Shown here piece by piece: positions 36,853 to 46,427 of a stretch of 64,000 nucleotides of DNA (position 1 is its first letter; every line of letters starts with the position of its first letter). Source of the stretch: Limosilactobacillus fermentum (lineage in GTDB: Bacteria; Bacillota; Bacilli; Lactobacillales; Lactobacillaceae); NCBI RefSeq assembly GCF_013394085.1, contig NZ_CP040910.1, positions 335,950-399,949 of the forward strand, read 5' to 3'. The notes under the pieces were generated by a model. That model did not search any database. It worked only from the letters and a program-made list of their open reading frames with translations, and had not been told where the DNA came from. The translations under genes were made by a program, and so were the position numbers.

Positions 36853-36900
36853 AAAATAGCTGGGGAGCCGTGGTTAAAGCGGCATGCCCCAGCTATTTTT
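36853..36900. terminator. Bidirectional terminator between the IS30 element and the permease
   Basis: AAAATAGCTGGGG pairs with CCCCAGCTATTTT with A and T runs on both sides; serves the minus-strand permease gene. Confidence 0.8.
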
Positions 36901-36936
36901 GGTTAAAGTTGTGATTCGGTAATTGATTGTTCCTAG

Positions 36937-38265
36937 TTATTCATGGCGCCGGTCGATTTTTTTAACCAGGTAGAAAACGGGGAGGCCAACGACCACGATC
37001 CCGATAAATAAGAGCACCCCTTCTGGATCGTTAAAGATTTCGCTGATTAAAACGAAGATCCCCCCGGCAATGGCGACCAGCGGAACGAACGGGTACCACG
37101 GGGTCGAAAAGGGCCGCTTGACCAGTTTGTTGCGCCGGAGAATGAAGATACCAAAAAAGGCCAGGGTGTAGAAGCAGTAAACCGTAAAGACGCACAGGTC
37201 GGACAGGTGATCGGGGTCAAAGAAGAGCATCATAATAGTGGCCAAGACGATGATGAACAGGGTGGCCACCACCGGGCTCTTTGACTTAGGCGTTAGGTAG
37301 GAAAGGGGGCGGGAGAAGGGGAGGTCGTGGCGCTTAGCCATGGCGTAAACGATCCGCGGAAAGGTCAGGATCTTACCATTGATCGTCCCCATCATTGAGA
37401 CGATAATCCCGATTGATAACAGCTTCCCTCCCATTTGGCCAAAGGCGGCCATGGCGAGGTAGGAAGTGGCGTTATCGCCAAGTTTGTGGATCATTATGGC
37501 CGGTAAGAAACGCAGCACCCCGACCGTGATCAAGGTGTAGATGACGAGGACGGCGGTGATCCCGATCACGATCGCCTTGGGTAGTAACTTTTGGGGGTTT
37601 TTCATTTCCCCACCGAGGTTAGCGATCAAGATCCAGCCGTCGTAACCAAAGAGGGTTGCTAAAACGGCGACCCCGAAGCCGCCCCCGGCCTGGCTAACTT
37701 GACCCACGGTTTGCCCAAAGGCATTGTGGTGTCCCCAAAGCAAACCGAAAATGATGATGGCAGCGATCGGGATTAACTTGCCGGCGGTGGTGATAACGGA
37801 AAAGGCGGCGCCAACCTTGTTTTCGAGCAGGTTTAAGGCCCCGATAAAAAGGATTGTGATCAGGGCGAGGGGAATTCGCCAGTCGCTGGAGAGGCCAAAG
37901 AGGTTGGTCATCATGATTGCCATGAAGCCAGCCACCGAAGCGATGATGGCGGGACCATAAACGATGACTTGCATCCACCCGGCTAAAAAGCCCCAGATTC
38001 GGCCATACAGATTTTCGATGTAGACGTACAGCCCCCCGGTGTAGGGCATTTGCGAACCGATTTCGGCGATGGTAAGCCCGGCGGCCAGGGTGATGACGCC
38101 ACCAAAAATCCAGGCGAAAATAGCCATGGTGGAAGAGCCGGCGGAGTCAAGGACGGCCCCTTGTTTAAAGAAGATCCCGGAGCCGATGATCGTCCCAATC
38201 ACGATTGAAAGGGCCGACCACAAACCGAGGGATCGCTTAAGCTCTTCTTGTGGTTGTTCTTGCAT
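36937..38265 (-). CDS. APC-superfamily amino-acid permease (SteT/LAT-like)
   Basis: 442-aa membrane protein with about 12 hydrophobic segments. The first membrane helix has the substrate-binding GSGIFF motif, and the GGLYVYIENLYG region resembles L-type exchangers such as SteT of Bacillus (Ser/Thr exchange). Substrate is inferred only at family level. Encoded opposite to its neighbours, between rplA and rplJ. An AGGAGG ribosome site precedes the ATG. Bases 38266-38455 are AT-rich and probably hold its promoter; I see no clear boxes. Confidence 0.87.
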   Translation of the reverse strand: MQEQPQEELKRSLGLWSALSIVIGTIIGSGIFFKQGAVLDSAGSSTMAIFAWIFGGVITLAAGLTIAEIGSQMPYTGGLYVYIENLYGRIWGFLAGWMQVIVYGPAIIASVAGFMAIMMTNLFGLSSDWRIPLALITILFIGALNLLENKVGAAFSVITTAGKLIPIAAIIIFGLLWGHHNAFGQTVGQVSQAGGGFGVAVLATLFGYDGWILIANLGGEMKNPQKLLPKAIVIGITAVLVIYTLITVGVLRFLPAIMIHKLGDNATSYLAMAAFGQMGGKLLSIGIIVSMMGTINGKILTFPRIVYAMAKRHDLPFSRPLSYLTPKSKSPVVATLFIIVLATIMMLFFDPDHLSDLCVFTVYCFYTLAFFGIFILRRNKLVKRPFSTPWYPFVPLVAIAGGIFVLISEIFNDPEGVLLFIGIVVVGLPVFYLVKKIDRRHE

Positions 38266-38455
38266 AACCGATGAACCTCCTTATGCGTAATCTGGAAAAA
38301 TTGTTAATATTAGATAAATCTATCCTAACAAAGGTCATAGATAAAAACAATCTAGTGTAGATATTTAATAAAGTTCGCCTTTATTTGTTAGTAAAAGTGA
38401 AGAAATGAAATTTTCACCGCTAGGAAACGAACTTTGCTGAACAATCAAAAAAGAC

Positions 38456-38484
38456 TTGCAATTAAAGGTGAACCTTGGTATCCT
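38456..38484 (+). promoter_or_regulatory. Promoter of rplJ-rplL
   Basis: TTGCAA (38456-38461), 17-bp spacer, TATCCT (38479-38484). Confidence 0.75.
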
Positions 38485-38494
38485 AGGGGAGTTG

Positions 38495-38605
38495 ATTAAA
38501 TATGACTCTGCCTAAGACTCAGGTGGCGCAAGCCTCAATACCCTGCCGAGGAAGAAATGAAATGTTCCTTCTCTATGTCTGCCAGTCATAGGGAATTTTT
38601 TATAA
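38495..38605 (+). promoter_or_regulatory. Ribosomal protein L10 leader with attenuator
   Basis: The leader between promoter and rplJ contains the L10(L12)4-type features (AGGTGGCGCAAGCCTCAATACCC) and a downstream hairpin (about 38565-38596, TCTATG/CATAGG) followed by TTTTTT. In Firmicutes L10 binding favours this terminator and so adjusts L10/L7-L12 synthesis. Confidence 0.75.
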
Positions 38606-38641
38606 ATTCCAATCAAACTAACATGTAGGAGGTGTAATTTC

Positions 38642-39145
38642 ATGAGTGAAGCAGCTATCGCTAAGAAGGCGGAAGAAGTCAAGTCCGTTAACGCCCAACT
38701 GTTGGCCGCTGAATCCGCCATCGTGGTTGATTACCGTGGTTTAACTGTTGAAGAAGTCACTGACTTGCGTAAGCAACTCCGTGACGCCAACATCAAGATG
38801 AGCGTTATCAAGAACAAGATCTTGGAACGGGCCGTTGAAGGGACTGACTACGAAGACCTGAAGGCTACCTTTGTTGGCCCAACGGCCGTTGCCTTTTCTG
38901 ATGAAGACCCGATTGCGCCAGCAAAGATCTTGAAGAAGTTTGCTGATGATCACGATGCCCTTGAAATCAAGGGTGGGATCATCGAAAAGAAGGTCCAAAC
39001 GCTCGACGCCATCAACGAATACGCTACGATGCCTGGTCGCGAAGACTTGCTGTCCATGCTTGCTTCCGCATTGCAAGATCCAATGCGCAAGATCGCACGG
39101 GCTGTCAAGGCCGTTGCCGACAAGGGCGACGAAGAAGCCGCCTAA
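38642..39145 (+). CDS. rplJ: Ribosomal protein uL10
   Basis: 167-aa base of the ribosomal stalk; its C-terminal helix binds L7/L12 dimers. The [23 protein letters not shown] segment is typical. AGGAGGTG is 9 bases before the ATG. Confidence 0.97.
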
Positions 39146-39213
39146 GCGTCATCGTTACGTTATCGTATCGACCATTAACACAATTCATTACCTAAATATT
39201 GGAGGAAAATAAC

Positions 39214-39579
39214 ATGGCTTTTGATAAGGATGCTATCATCGCTTCCCTCAAGGAAGCTTCTATCTCTGACCTTAACGACCTTGTTAAGGCAATCGAAGAA
39301 GAATTCGACGTTTCTGCTGCTGCTCCGGTAGCCGTTGCCGGCGCTGCTGGTGGCGAAGCTGCTGCTAAGGACAGCTTCACTGTAGAACTTACTTCTGCAG
39401 GTTCTGCTAAGGTTAAGGTTATCAAGGTGGTTAAGGACATCACTGGTCTTGGCTTGAAGGATGCTAAGGCTCTTGTTGATGGTGCACCTTCTAACGTTAA
39501 GGAAGACGTTAAGGAAGACGAAGCCAACGACATCAAGGCTAAGCTTGAAGAAGTTGGTGCTTCCGTTACCCTTAAGTAA
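39214..39579 (+). CDS. rplL: Ribosomal protein bL12 (L7/L12)
   Basis: 121-aa stalk protein: N-terminal dimerisation helices, an Ala-rich hinge (about 37-55) and the C-terminal factor-binding domain ([24 protein letters not shown]). ATG 39214 behind GGAGG. Codon use is strongly biased, as expected for a very highly expressed gene. Confidence 0.97.
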   Translation: MAFDKDAIIASLKEASISDLNDLVKAIEEEFDVSAAAPVAVAGAAGGEAAAKDSFTVELTSAGSAKVKVIKVVKDITGLGLKDAKALVDGAPSNVKEDVKEDEANDIKAKLEEVGASVTLK

Positions 39580-39592
39580 TCAAGCATCATTT

Positions 39593-39628
39593 AAAACACT
39601 CACTAGCTTTGGTGAGTGTTTTTTTTGT
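39593..39628 (+). terminator. Terminator of rplJ-rplL
   Basis: AAAACACTCACTAG pairs with GGTGAGTGTTTT, followed by a long T run. The following 290 bp, to the cyd promoter, are AT-rich and show nothing I can assign. Confidence 0.88.
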
Positions 39629-39920
39629 TGCCTAAGAAAAGAGGCTTGGTTTTCCTGATCGGTAATCAAAACCGTCAGTTAATTAGAAATAGTGATGACT
39701 ACGATGTTAAATGGGTTAGCGGGTAGTAAAGGGGTGTTGTTGAATAGCTAGCTCGTTTTTGTCTAAAAGTGATATTTGATTATCGAATGATCATTAATAC
39801 AAAAATGAACAAATCGTCCGCTAAACAATAACCGTTTTTATGGTGTCGCTAAGAGAACCTTCAAGGCGTCCCCTTAGCCTTCGTGGTAATTAATTTCGTT
39901 ATATTATGAAAAAACAGTCG

Positions 39921-39949
39921 TTGAAATGATTAGTGATCTGGTGTATTCT
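39921..39949 (+). promoter_or_regulatory. Promoter of the cyd operon
   Basis: TTGAAA (39921-39926), 17-bp spacer, TATTCT (39944-39949); 75 bp before cydA. Confidence 0.7.
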
Positions 39950-39977
39950 TTAGTGGAAGAAGCAATTATTATTAACA

Positions 39978-39997
39978 GGTGATAAGAACTTATCACC
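39978..39997. promoter_or_regulatory. Perfect palindrome in the cydA leader
   Basis: GGTGATAAGAACTTATCACC has two perfect 9-bp arms around a 2-base centre. It lies about 28-48 bp after the -10, within the transcribed leader, and may be a repressor operator. It does not match the Rex consensus or a cre site. Confidence 0.55.
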
Positions 39998-40023
39998 GCC
40001 TATCATTTGGGGAGGAACTGAAA

Positions 40024-41460
40024 ATGACAATTGTTAGTCTTGCACGTTTCCAGTTCGCGATGACGACGATTTTCCACTATTTCTTCGTTCCGTTTTCAAT
40101 CGGAACGGTCTTCGTTGTTGCCGTGATGGAAACGCGCTATGTTCAGACCAAGGATCCAGCCTACCGGAAGATGACCAAGTTTTGGGGGAACATTTTCCTC
40201 TTGAGCTTTGCCGTTGGGGTGGTTACTGGTTTGATTCAAGAATTCCAGTTCGGGATGAACTGGTCGGATTACTCACGGTTTATGGGGGACATCTTCGGGG
40301 CGCCGTTAGCCTTTGAAGCCTTGATGGCCTTCTTCGTGGAATCCACCTTCATTGGACTGTGGATGTTTACTTGGGACCGGGTAAAGAAGGGCTTGCACCT
40401 CTTCTTCATCTGGATGGTCTTCATTGGGACGACCGTTTCGGCCCTGTGGATCTTAACTGCCAACTCCTTTATGCAACACCCAGTTGGTTACACGATCAAA
40501 AACGGCCGGGCCGAAATGGTTAACTTTGGGGCGCTGCTCGCTAACAAGCAATTATTATTCGAATACGGTCACGTTGTATTAGCAGCCCTTTTAACCGGTG
40601 CGACGGTCATTACCGGGTTGGCAGCCTTCCAACTGCTTAAAAAGAAGCGGACGGTTTCCGACGTCAACAAGAAGATCTACCACAAGACGATGCGGATGGG
40701 GATGTGGATGATGCTCATCTTCTCGTTGGGGACGATCTTAGTTGGGGACCTTCAAATGAAGTACCTTGTTAAGGAACAACCAATGAAGTTCGCCGCTACC
40801 GAAGCGGTTTACACGACGACGGGTAAAAAGGCGCCATGGTCCGTGGTGGCCCTGGTTGACCCGAAGACCCACAAGACGGAAGCAAGCATTGACATTCCGG
40901 ACATGTTGTCGCTACTGACTTACGGTAAGACGACTGGTTCCGTTACCGGGATGAAGGAAATCAACGCTCAGCTTGAAAAGAAGTACGGCACCAAGATTGG
41001 CGGCCAAAAGGTTAGCTACTACGTTCCGGTTAACACCCTGTTCTGGAGTTTCCGGGTGATGGTCGGGTTTGGTAGCTTACTCTTCTTGGTATCGCTTTGT
41101 GGACTAATTGCCACCAGAAGGGGCAGGACCGCAATGTACGAGAAGCGTTGGGTAATGTGGCTGTTTGGCCTCTTAACCTTCAGCCCGTTCCTGGCTAACA
41201 CGACCGGGTGGATGATCACTGAATTTGGTCGTTACCCGTGGACGGTGTACGGGCTCTTCACGATTGCCCAATCCGTTTCGCCAAACGTTTCCGTTACGTC
41301 CCTGCTCATTTCTAACATTGTCTACTTCTTACTCTTCACTGGTTTAGCCGCCGTGATGATCGCCTTGGTTTGCCGGGAGCTTCGTCACGACCCGAACGAA
41401 GTTGAAGAAGGACAATTAGAAAAGCTTACCGCCGATCCGTTTGCAAAGGGGGCCTTCTAA
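40024..41460 (+). CDS. cydA: Cytochrome bd ubiquinol/menaquinol oxidase subunit I
   Basis: 478-aa membrane subunit carrying hemes b and d that reduces O2 to water. About nine membrane segments; the N-terminal LARFQFAMTTIFHYFFVPF holds a heme-ligand histidine. The quinol loop is short, as in Gram-positive forms. ATG 40024 behind GGGGAGGA. Lactobacilli lack heme synthesis, so activity should need external heme. Confidence 0.96.
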   Translation: MTIVSLARFQFAMTTIFHYFFVPFSIGTVFVVAVMETRYVQTKDPAYRKMTKFWGNIFLLSFAVGVVTGLIQEFQFGMNWSDYSRFMGDIFGAPLAFEALMAFFVESTFIGLWMFTWDRVKKGLHLFFIWMVFIGTTVSALWILTANSFMQHPVGYTIKNGRAEMVNFGALLANKQLLFEYGHVVLAALLTGATVITGLAAFQLLKKKRTVSDVNKKIYHKTMRMGMWMMLIFSLGTILVGDLQMKYLVKEQPMKFAATEAVYTTTGKKAPWSVVALVDPKTHKTEASIDIPDMLSLLTYGKTTGSVTGMKEINAQLEKKYGTKIGGQKVSYYVPVNTLFWSFRVMVGFGSLLFLVSLCGLIATRRGRTAMYEKRWVMWLFGLLTFSPFLANTTGWMITEFGRYPWTVYGLFTIAQSVSPNVSVTSLLISNIVYFLLFTGLAAVMIALVCRELRHDPNEVEEGQLEKLTADPFAKGAF

Positions 41461-41461
41461 G

Positions 41462-42478
41462 ATGTCAGCATTACAACTCGTATGGTTCATCTTAATTGCG
41501 GTCTTATTCTCCGGCTTCTTTTTCCTTGATGGTTTCGACTACGGGGTCGGAATGGCCGTTAAGACCTTGGCAACCAACGATGAAGAACGTACACAAGTGA
41601 TTCAAACAATTGGACCCGTCTGGGACGGGAACGAAGTGTGGTTAATTACCGCCGGGGGGGCCATGTTTGCCTCCTTCCCGTACTGGTACGCTTCCCTGTT
41701 CTCCGGTTACTACCTGGTGCTCTTGTTCATTTTGGTTGGCCTGATTATTCGGGGGATTTCCTTTGAATTCCGGGCTAAGAGCCCAGCTAAGTACAAGCAT
41801 GTTTGGGACACCACCTTGGCCTTGGGGAGTTTCATTGTGCCCTTCTTATTCGGGACCCTGTTCATCTCGATGATTAAGGGGATGCCAATTGACGCTCAGG
41901 GGAACATGCACGCCACGTTCTTTGACTACTTCAACTGGTTCTCGCTCGTTGGAGGGGTAGCCTTGACACTCTTGACCTACCTACACGGGTTAAACTACCT
42001 AACCTTGAAGACGGTGGGACCAATCCACGAACGGTCCAAGAGTTTTGCTAAGTTGCTTTATTGGGTCCTTTACGCGGGTGAAGTGGTCTTCGCCCTGCTG
42101 TTGATCTTCCAAACCGACTTTATGAAGCTTCACCCGGCCGGCACTCTGATTTGCCTGGTCTTAATCGTGGCCTTCTCCGTGATCGCCCACGTTGGGGTGA
42201 TCACCAACCGGCAGGGAATGGCCTTCATTTCCAGCGGGTTGACGATGGTCGCTTTGGTGGTGCTGTTGTTCCAAGGCCTGTACCCACGGCTGATGGTTTC
42301 TTCCATCTCCTCTTCGTACGACCTGTTAATTAAGAGTGGTTCCTCGTCGCCGTACACGCTGGTGATCATGACGACGGCTGCGGTAATCTTAGTTCCAATC
42401 GTGTTACTTTACACGGCTTGGGCTTACTGGATCTTCCGTAAGCGGATTGAAATGCCAGCCATTGGGGGGAGTAACTAA
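41462..42478 (+). CDS. cydB: Cytochrome bd oxidase subunit II
   Basis: 338-aa partner of CydA, with about eight membrane segments and the N-terminal FFLDGFDYGVGM and WDGNEVWLI motifs of the family. One base separates it from cydA, and its TAA overlaps the cydD ATG. Confidence 0.96.
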   Translation: MSALQLVWFILIAVLFSGFFFLDGFDYGVGMAVKTLATNDEERTQVIQTIGPVWDGNEVWLITAGGAMFASFPYWYASLFSGYYLVLLFILVGLIIRGISFEFRAKSPAKYKHVWDTTLALGSFIVPFLFGTLFISMIKGMPIDAQGNMHATFFDYFNWFSLVGGVALTLLTYLHGLNYLTLKTVGPIHERSKSFAKLLYWVLYAGEVVFALLLIFQTDFMKLHPAGTLICLVLIVAFSVIAHVGVITNRQGMAFISSGLTMVALVVLLFQGLYPRLMVSSISSSYDLLIKSGSSSPYTLVIMTTAAVILVPIVLLYTAWAYWIFRKRIEMPAIGGSN

Positions 42479-44208
42479 TGATTGATCGTGCCCTGTTTAA
42501 ATTACCGGGTGCCCGATCAATGATCATGGGGCTTGTGGGACTCGATGTCCTACAAGCTCTTTTGATTATCGGTCAAGCACTCTTCTTGAGTCAGTCAATA
42601 ACCGGGTTGTGGCAGGGTCACGCCCTAAAGACGGTGGCGGGTCCGATTGCTTACTTTGCACTGTGTTTCATTGGCCGCCAGTTAATTAACTGGTTCAACG
42701 CCCGGCGCCTGGACGATTTTGCCGGGTCCGTGGCCAAGGATATGCGCAAACAACTGCTACAAAAAGTCTTCGCACTCGGTCCCGAAGCGGTGGCCAAGAA
42801 GGGGACCGGGAGTATGGTTACCGTCACCCTCGATGGGATTTCTAACGTTGAAGATTACCTGCAACTGACCCTGTCTAAGATCGTGACGATGATGATCACT
42901 CCTGTCATGATTCTGATTGCAGTAGCCTTTTTAAACTGGCAATCAGCCGCCATCATGTTGGTGATCTACCCACTCATCATCCTCTTTATGATCATCTTAG
43001 GTTACGCCGCCCAGACCCGGGCCGACCGGCAGTACGAAAATTTTCAGCGCCTCTCCAACAACTTTATCGACTCCTTGCGGGGAATTGATACCCTAAAGTA
43101 CTTTGGCTTGTCCAAGCGTTACTCCAACTCGATCTTTAAGTCGAGCGAGTCCTTTCGTAAGTCGACCATGGACGTTTTAAAGGTCGCCATGCTATCGACC
43201 TTCGCCCTTGATTTCTTCACCACCCTATCGATTGCCATCGTGGCCGTGTACCTGGGGTTTGGCTTGATTGACGCCGAAATTCCGCTTTTCCCGGCCCTGG
43301 CCACCTTGATTTTGGCCCCGGACTACTTTTTACCGATCCGCAACTTCGCCAATGATTACCACGCTACCTTGGACGGGAAGAACTCCTTTCGAGACGTGAT
43401 GGAAATCGTTGGTCAAAAGCAAGCCCCCGCACCAGAATTTAAGCTGCACGCCTGGCAAGCTGATGACCAGCTAGAAATTAACGACCTGGCCTTCCGTTAC
43501 CACGAGGGGGGCAAGATCGCCCCGTTGTCCGTTCGGTTGCGTGGCTACCAAAAGGTCGGAATCATCGGGATGTCCGGTTCCGGTAAGACCACCTTAATTA
43601 ACCTCTTGGCGGGATTTTTAACGCCTGAGCAAGGGGAGATTAAGTTTCAGGGCCAAACTAGTGCGACGATGAACATCGCCGATTGGCAACACCAAATCAC
43701 CTACATCCCCCAAAGCCCCTACGTTTTCGCCGCTAGCTTACGGGATAACGTCGCCTTTTATACCCCGGGGGTTTCCGATGAAGAAGTGAAGGATGCCATC
43801 CACGTCGTTGGTCTCGATGACCTGTTGGCTGACCTACCAGCGGGCTTAGACACCATGATTGGGGGCGGGAAACGAGCCCTTTCCGGTGGCCAAGCCCAGC
43901 GGATTGCGTTGGCCCGGGCTTTTTTGGACCACAAGCGGCGGGTGATGATTTTTGACGAACCAACCGCCCACTTGGACATCGAAACCGAGCTAGACTTAAA
44001 GGAACGGATGTTACCGTTGATGGAAAACCGCCTGGTCTTCTTTGCCACCCACCGGTTGCACTGGATGAAGAAGATGGACTACATCTTGGTGATGGACCAC
44101 GGTCAACTGGTCGAGCAGGGGACTTACCAAGAACTGTTGGCCAAGAATGGTTACTTCACCAAGCTGATTCAACAAACGAAGGGAGAGGGGGAGCAAGATG
44201 TTCAATAA
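42478..44208 (+). CDS. cydD: ABC exporter subunit CydD
   Basis: 576-aa half-transporter: a six-helix membrane domain (about 1-310) and an ATPase with Walker A GMSGSGKTT (about 365), signature LSGGQAQR and Walker B MIFDEP. CydDC exports thiols (cysteine, glutathione) and also binds heme; it is needed for cytochrome bd assembly. Overlaps cydB by one base and cydC by 11. Confidence 0.93.
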   Translation: MIDRALFKLPGARSMIMGLVGLDVLQALLIIGQALFLSQSITGLWQGHALKTVAGPIAYFALCFIGRQLINWFNARRLDDFAGSVAKDMRKQLLQKVFALGPEAVAKKGTGSMVTVTLDGISNVEDYLQLTLSKIVTMMITPVMILIAVAFLNWQSAAIMLVIYPLIILFMIILGYAAQTRADRQYENFQRLSNNFIDSLRGIDTLKYFGLSKRYSNSIFKSSESFRKSTMDVLKVAMLSTFALDFFTTLSIAIVAVYLGFGLIDAEIPLFPALATLILAPDYFLPIRNFANDYHATLDGKNSFRDVMEIVGQKQAPAPEFKLHAWQADDQLEINDLAFRYHEGGKIAPLSVRLRGYQKVGIIGMSGSGKTTLINLLAGFLTPEQGEIKFQGQTSATMNIADWQHQITYIPQSPYVFAASLRDNVAFYTPGVSDEEVKDAIHVVGLDDLLADLPAGLDTMIGGGKRALSGGQAQRIALARAFLDHKRRVMIFDEPTAHLDIETELDLKERMLPLMENRLVFFATHRLHWMKKMDYILVMDHGQLVEQGTYQELLAKNGYFTKLIQQTKGEGEQDVQ

Positions 44209-45949
44209 AGTTCGTCTCTTACGGGATTTGAAAAATGACCAATGGGTGCGCCCCTTTTTGCATTACTACAAAAAGACCCTGTGGCTAGCCCTGACGCTCG
44301 GGGTATTAACCTTTGTCTGTGGGGCCGGGTTGATGTTTGACTCCGGTTACCTGATTTCAAAGGCCGCCACCCACCCGGATAACATCCTCTTGATCTACGT
44401 ACCAATTGTCTTGACCCGGGCCTTTGGGATTGGCCGGCCGGCCCTACGTTACGTGGAACGGCTGGTCAGCCACAACTGGGTGTTAAGGATGACCTCGGCC
44501 TTTCGCAAGAAGCTGTATGATTCCTTAGAAGGTGACGCCGTCTTCTTTAACAGTAAGTACCAGCTGGGCGACATCTTGGGGCTCTTGTCCGAAGACGTTT
44601 CCCACATCCAAAACCTCTACTTACGGACGGTTTTTCCGATGATCGTTTCCTGGAGCCTGTACGTCATCATCGTGGTGGGGATTGGCTTTTTGTCACCTTT
44701 GATGGGGCTATGGGTGCTAATCACCTTTGGCCTAATGATCTTTGCGATTCCACTCTGGTCCGTCATCATTAACGGGGCCCGGCAGGCGGTGGAAAAGAAG
44801 ACTAAAAATGATCTCTACACCGACCTAACCGATAACGTAATGGGAATCACCGACTGGGTCCTGGCCGAACGGGGGCAGGAATACGTTAACTTGCATAACC
44901 AACACGAAGAGCAGTTGATGAAGGTGCAACACCGGATGCACCGGTTTGAATTCTTCCGTAACTTCGTTTTGCAAATGCTATTCATCCTAATCGTGGTCAG
45001 CTTGCTCTTGTGGGCCGGGACTTACTTTGGCGGGCAATATGGGGGCCCGGCTAACTGGATCGCCGCCTTCGTCTTAGCGGCCTTTCCACTGGTCGACGCC
45101 TTTGCCGGTTTACCGGATGCGGCCCAGGAAACCAACATTTACGCCGATTCCTTGGAACGGTTAAATAACCTGCCTAAGCCACAAGCTACCCCAGAAACCG
45201 CCGTGGCCCTGAATGGCCCGTTCACGGTCAAGGTTGAAGACGTCCACTACACCTACCCGCAAACAACGCGCGAGGTCTTAAGTGGTATTGATTTAACAAT
45301 CACGCCCGGCCAAAAGCTGGCCATTCTTGGTCGGTCGGGGTCTGGGAAGTCCACCCTCGCCGCCCTGTTGCGGGGGGACCGAACACCAACCAAGGGGCAA
45401 ATCACCTTAAACGGGGTAGCTACGGCCACGTTGGGCGACCAGGTGGCCGATTACGTAGGGGTGATTAACCAGTCACCTCACCTCTTCAATACGACGGTCG
45501 CCAATAACGTCCGGATCGGGAATGAGAACGCCAGTGACGAGCAGGTGTGGGACGTGCTCGAACGGGTGGGGTTAGCCGAGATGATCAAGAAGCTTCCCCA
45601 GGGGCTGGAGACCCAGGTTGACGAAGCCGGCCTCCGCTTCTCCGGTGGGGAACGCCACCGCCTATCTCTGGCCCGGATCCTGCTAAAAGACGCTCCAATC
45701 ATCCTATTGGACGAGCCAACGGTCGGGCTGGACCCGGTTACGGAACAGGAGGTCTTAGACACCTTTATGACCCAGTTACAGGGCAAGACCCTAATCTGGA
45801 TTACTCACCACCTCCAGGGGGTCGCTAAAATGGATCAGGTGGTCTTCATTGAAGATGGTCACCTCGCCATGCAGGGGACCCCGGCAGAATTGGAAGTCAG
45901 TTCCGCACGGTACCGTCACCTACTGGCGGCCGACCGGGGTGAGGAGTAA
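44198..45949 (+). CDS. cydC: ABC exporter subunit CydC
   Basis: 583-aa partner of CydD. The CydC-type segment FDSGYLISKAA and RAFGIGRPALRYVERL are visible, followed by Walker A GRSGSGKST (about 380), signature FSGGERHR and Walker B ILLDEP. Starts at ATG 44198 behind GGGAGAGGGGG. Confidence 0.93.
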   Translation: MFNKVRLLRDLKNDQWVRPFLHYYKKTLWLALTLGVLTFVCGAGLMFDSGYLISKAATHPDNILLIYVPIVLTRAFGIGRPALRYVERLVSHNWVLRMTSAFRKKLYDSLEGDAVFFNSKYQLGDILGLLSEDVSHIQNLYLRTVFPMIVSWSLYVIIVVGIGFLSPLMGLWVLITFGLMIFAIPLWSVIINGARQAVEKKTKNDLYTDLTDNVMGITDWVLAERGQEYVNLHNQHEEQLMKVQHRMHRFEFFRNFVLQMLFILIVVSLLLWAGTYFGGQYGGPANWIAAFVLAAFPLVDAFAGLPDAAQETNIYADSLERLNNLPKPQATPETAVALNGPFTVKVEDVHYTYPQTTREVLSGIDLTITPGQKLAILGRSGSGKSTLAALLRGDRTPTKGQITLNGVATATLGDQVADYVGVINQSPHLFNTTVANNVRIGNENASDEQVWDVLERVGLAEMIKKLPQGLETQVDEAGLRFSGGERHRLSLARILLKDAPIILLDEPTVGLDPVTEQEVLDTFMTQLQGKTLIWITHHLQGVAKMDQVVFIEDGHLAMQGTPAELEVSSARYRHLLAADRGEE

Positions 45950-45954
45950 ACGAA

Positions 45955-46130
45955 TGAAATGATGGCTGAGCGGTTGGGAAGTACCCTCCTGACAAGATTA
46001 TAGGTAAGGTCGGACGAAGACTAAGGCGTTACGTACCATTTTTCGGCCTTCTTAGGCACTTGGCTTGCGATTATAACATTCATGAATAAAGTAAGAGGCC
46101 GGGAGAAGCCTGTTTTCTCCCGACCTTTTT
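45955..46130. repeat. Intergenic repeat, copy C (inverted orientation; also cyd terminator)
   Basis: On the minus strand it reads, from right to left, a hairpin (AGGCCGGGAGAA/TTCTCCCGACCT, 46094-46127), then the conserved tail with GTGCCTAAGAAGGCCGAAAA and CTTCGTCCGACCTTAC, parallel to copy B. On the plus strand the hairpin and its TTTTT end the cyd operon. Confidence 0.75.
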
Positions 46131-46231
46131 TATTTTCTTCCGGGAGCTAGGGGCGGCCCAAAGGTATTTGGTGGGTAAAATTAGACCAATATTTTTTGGT
46201 CAGTAAACAAATTCAATTATTCACATAATCT

Positions 46232-46245
46232 TGAAAACGCTTTCT
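46232..46245. promoter_or_regulatory. cre-like site upstream of adhE
   Basis: TGAAAACGCTTTCT matches the cre consensus except at the last base. It lies about 115 bp before the adhE -35 element. Confidence 0.5.
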
Positions 46246-46276
46246 TACTTACAAGACGGGTTAACGATTTTATGTC

Positions 46277-46294
46277 TTGAAATTTAATTCACAA
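46277..46294. promoter_or_regulatory. Rex-like operator 1 upstream of adhE
   Basis: TTGAAATTTAATTCACAA agrees with the Rex consensus (TTGTGAAWWWWTTCACAA) at about 15 of 18 positions; the right half is perfect. Rex senses NADH/NAD+ and represses fermentative genes. Confidence 0.55.
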
Positions 46295-46342
46295 TCAATC
46301 CAGTAAAAAGCCATTAGACCTTTTTATATAAGGGAAAAAACC

Positions 46343-46374
46343 TTGTTGACTAAATCACAAAAATGGATTAATCT
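46343..46374 (+). promoter_or_regulatory. adhE promoter overlapped by a second Rex-like operator
   Basis: TTGACT (46346-46351), 17-bp spacer, TAATCT (46369-46374). The 18-bp Rex-like sequence TTGTTGACTAAATCACAA (46343-46360) covers the whole -35, so bound repressor would exclude RNA polymerase. Confidence 0.65.
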
Positions 46375-46427
46375 TATAACCGTAAACAAGTTAATTTCTT
46401 CACAAAACCTGAGGAGGAAGCTTTAAA

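Noticed and set aside
39578-39920. Small gene in the 340-bp AT-rich gap between rplL and the cyd promoter
   Set aside because: Only short frames without ribosome sites; no pairing structure beyond the rplL terminator.
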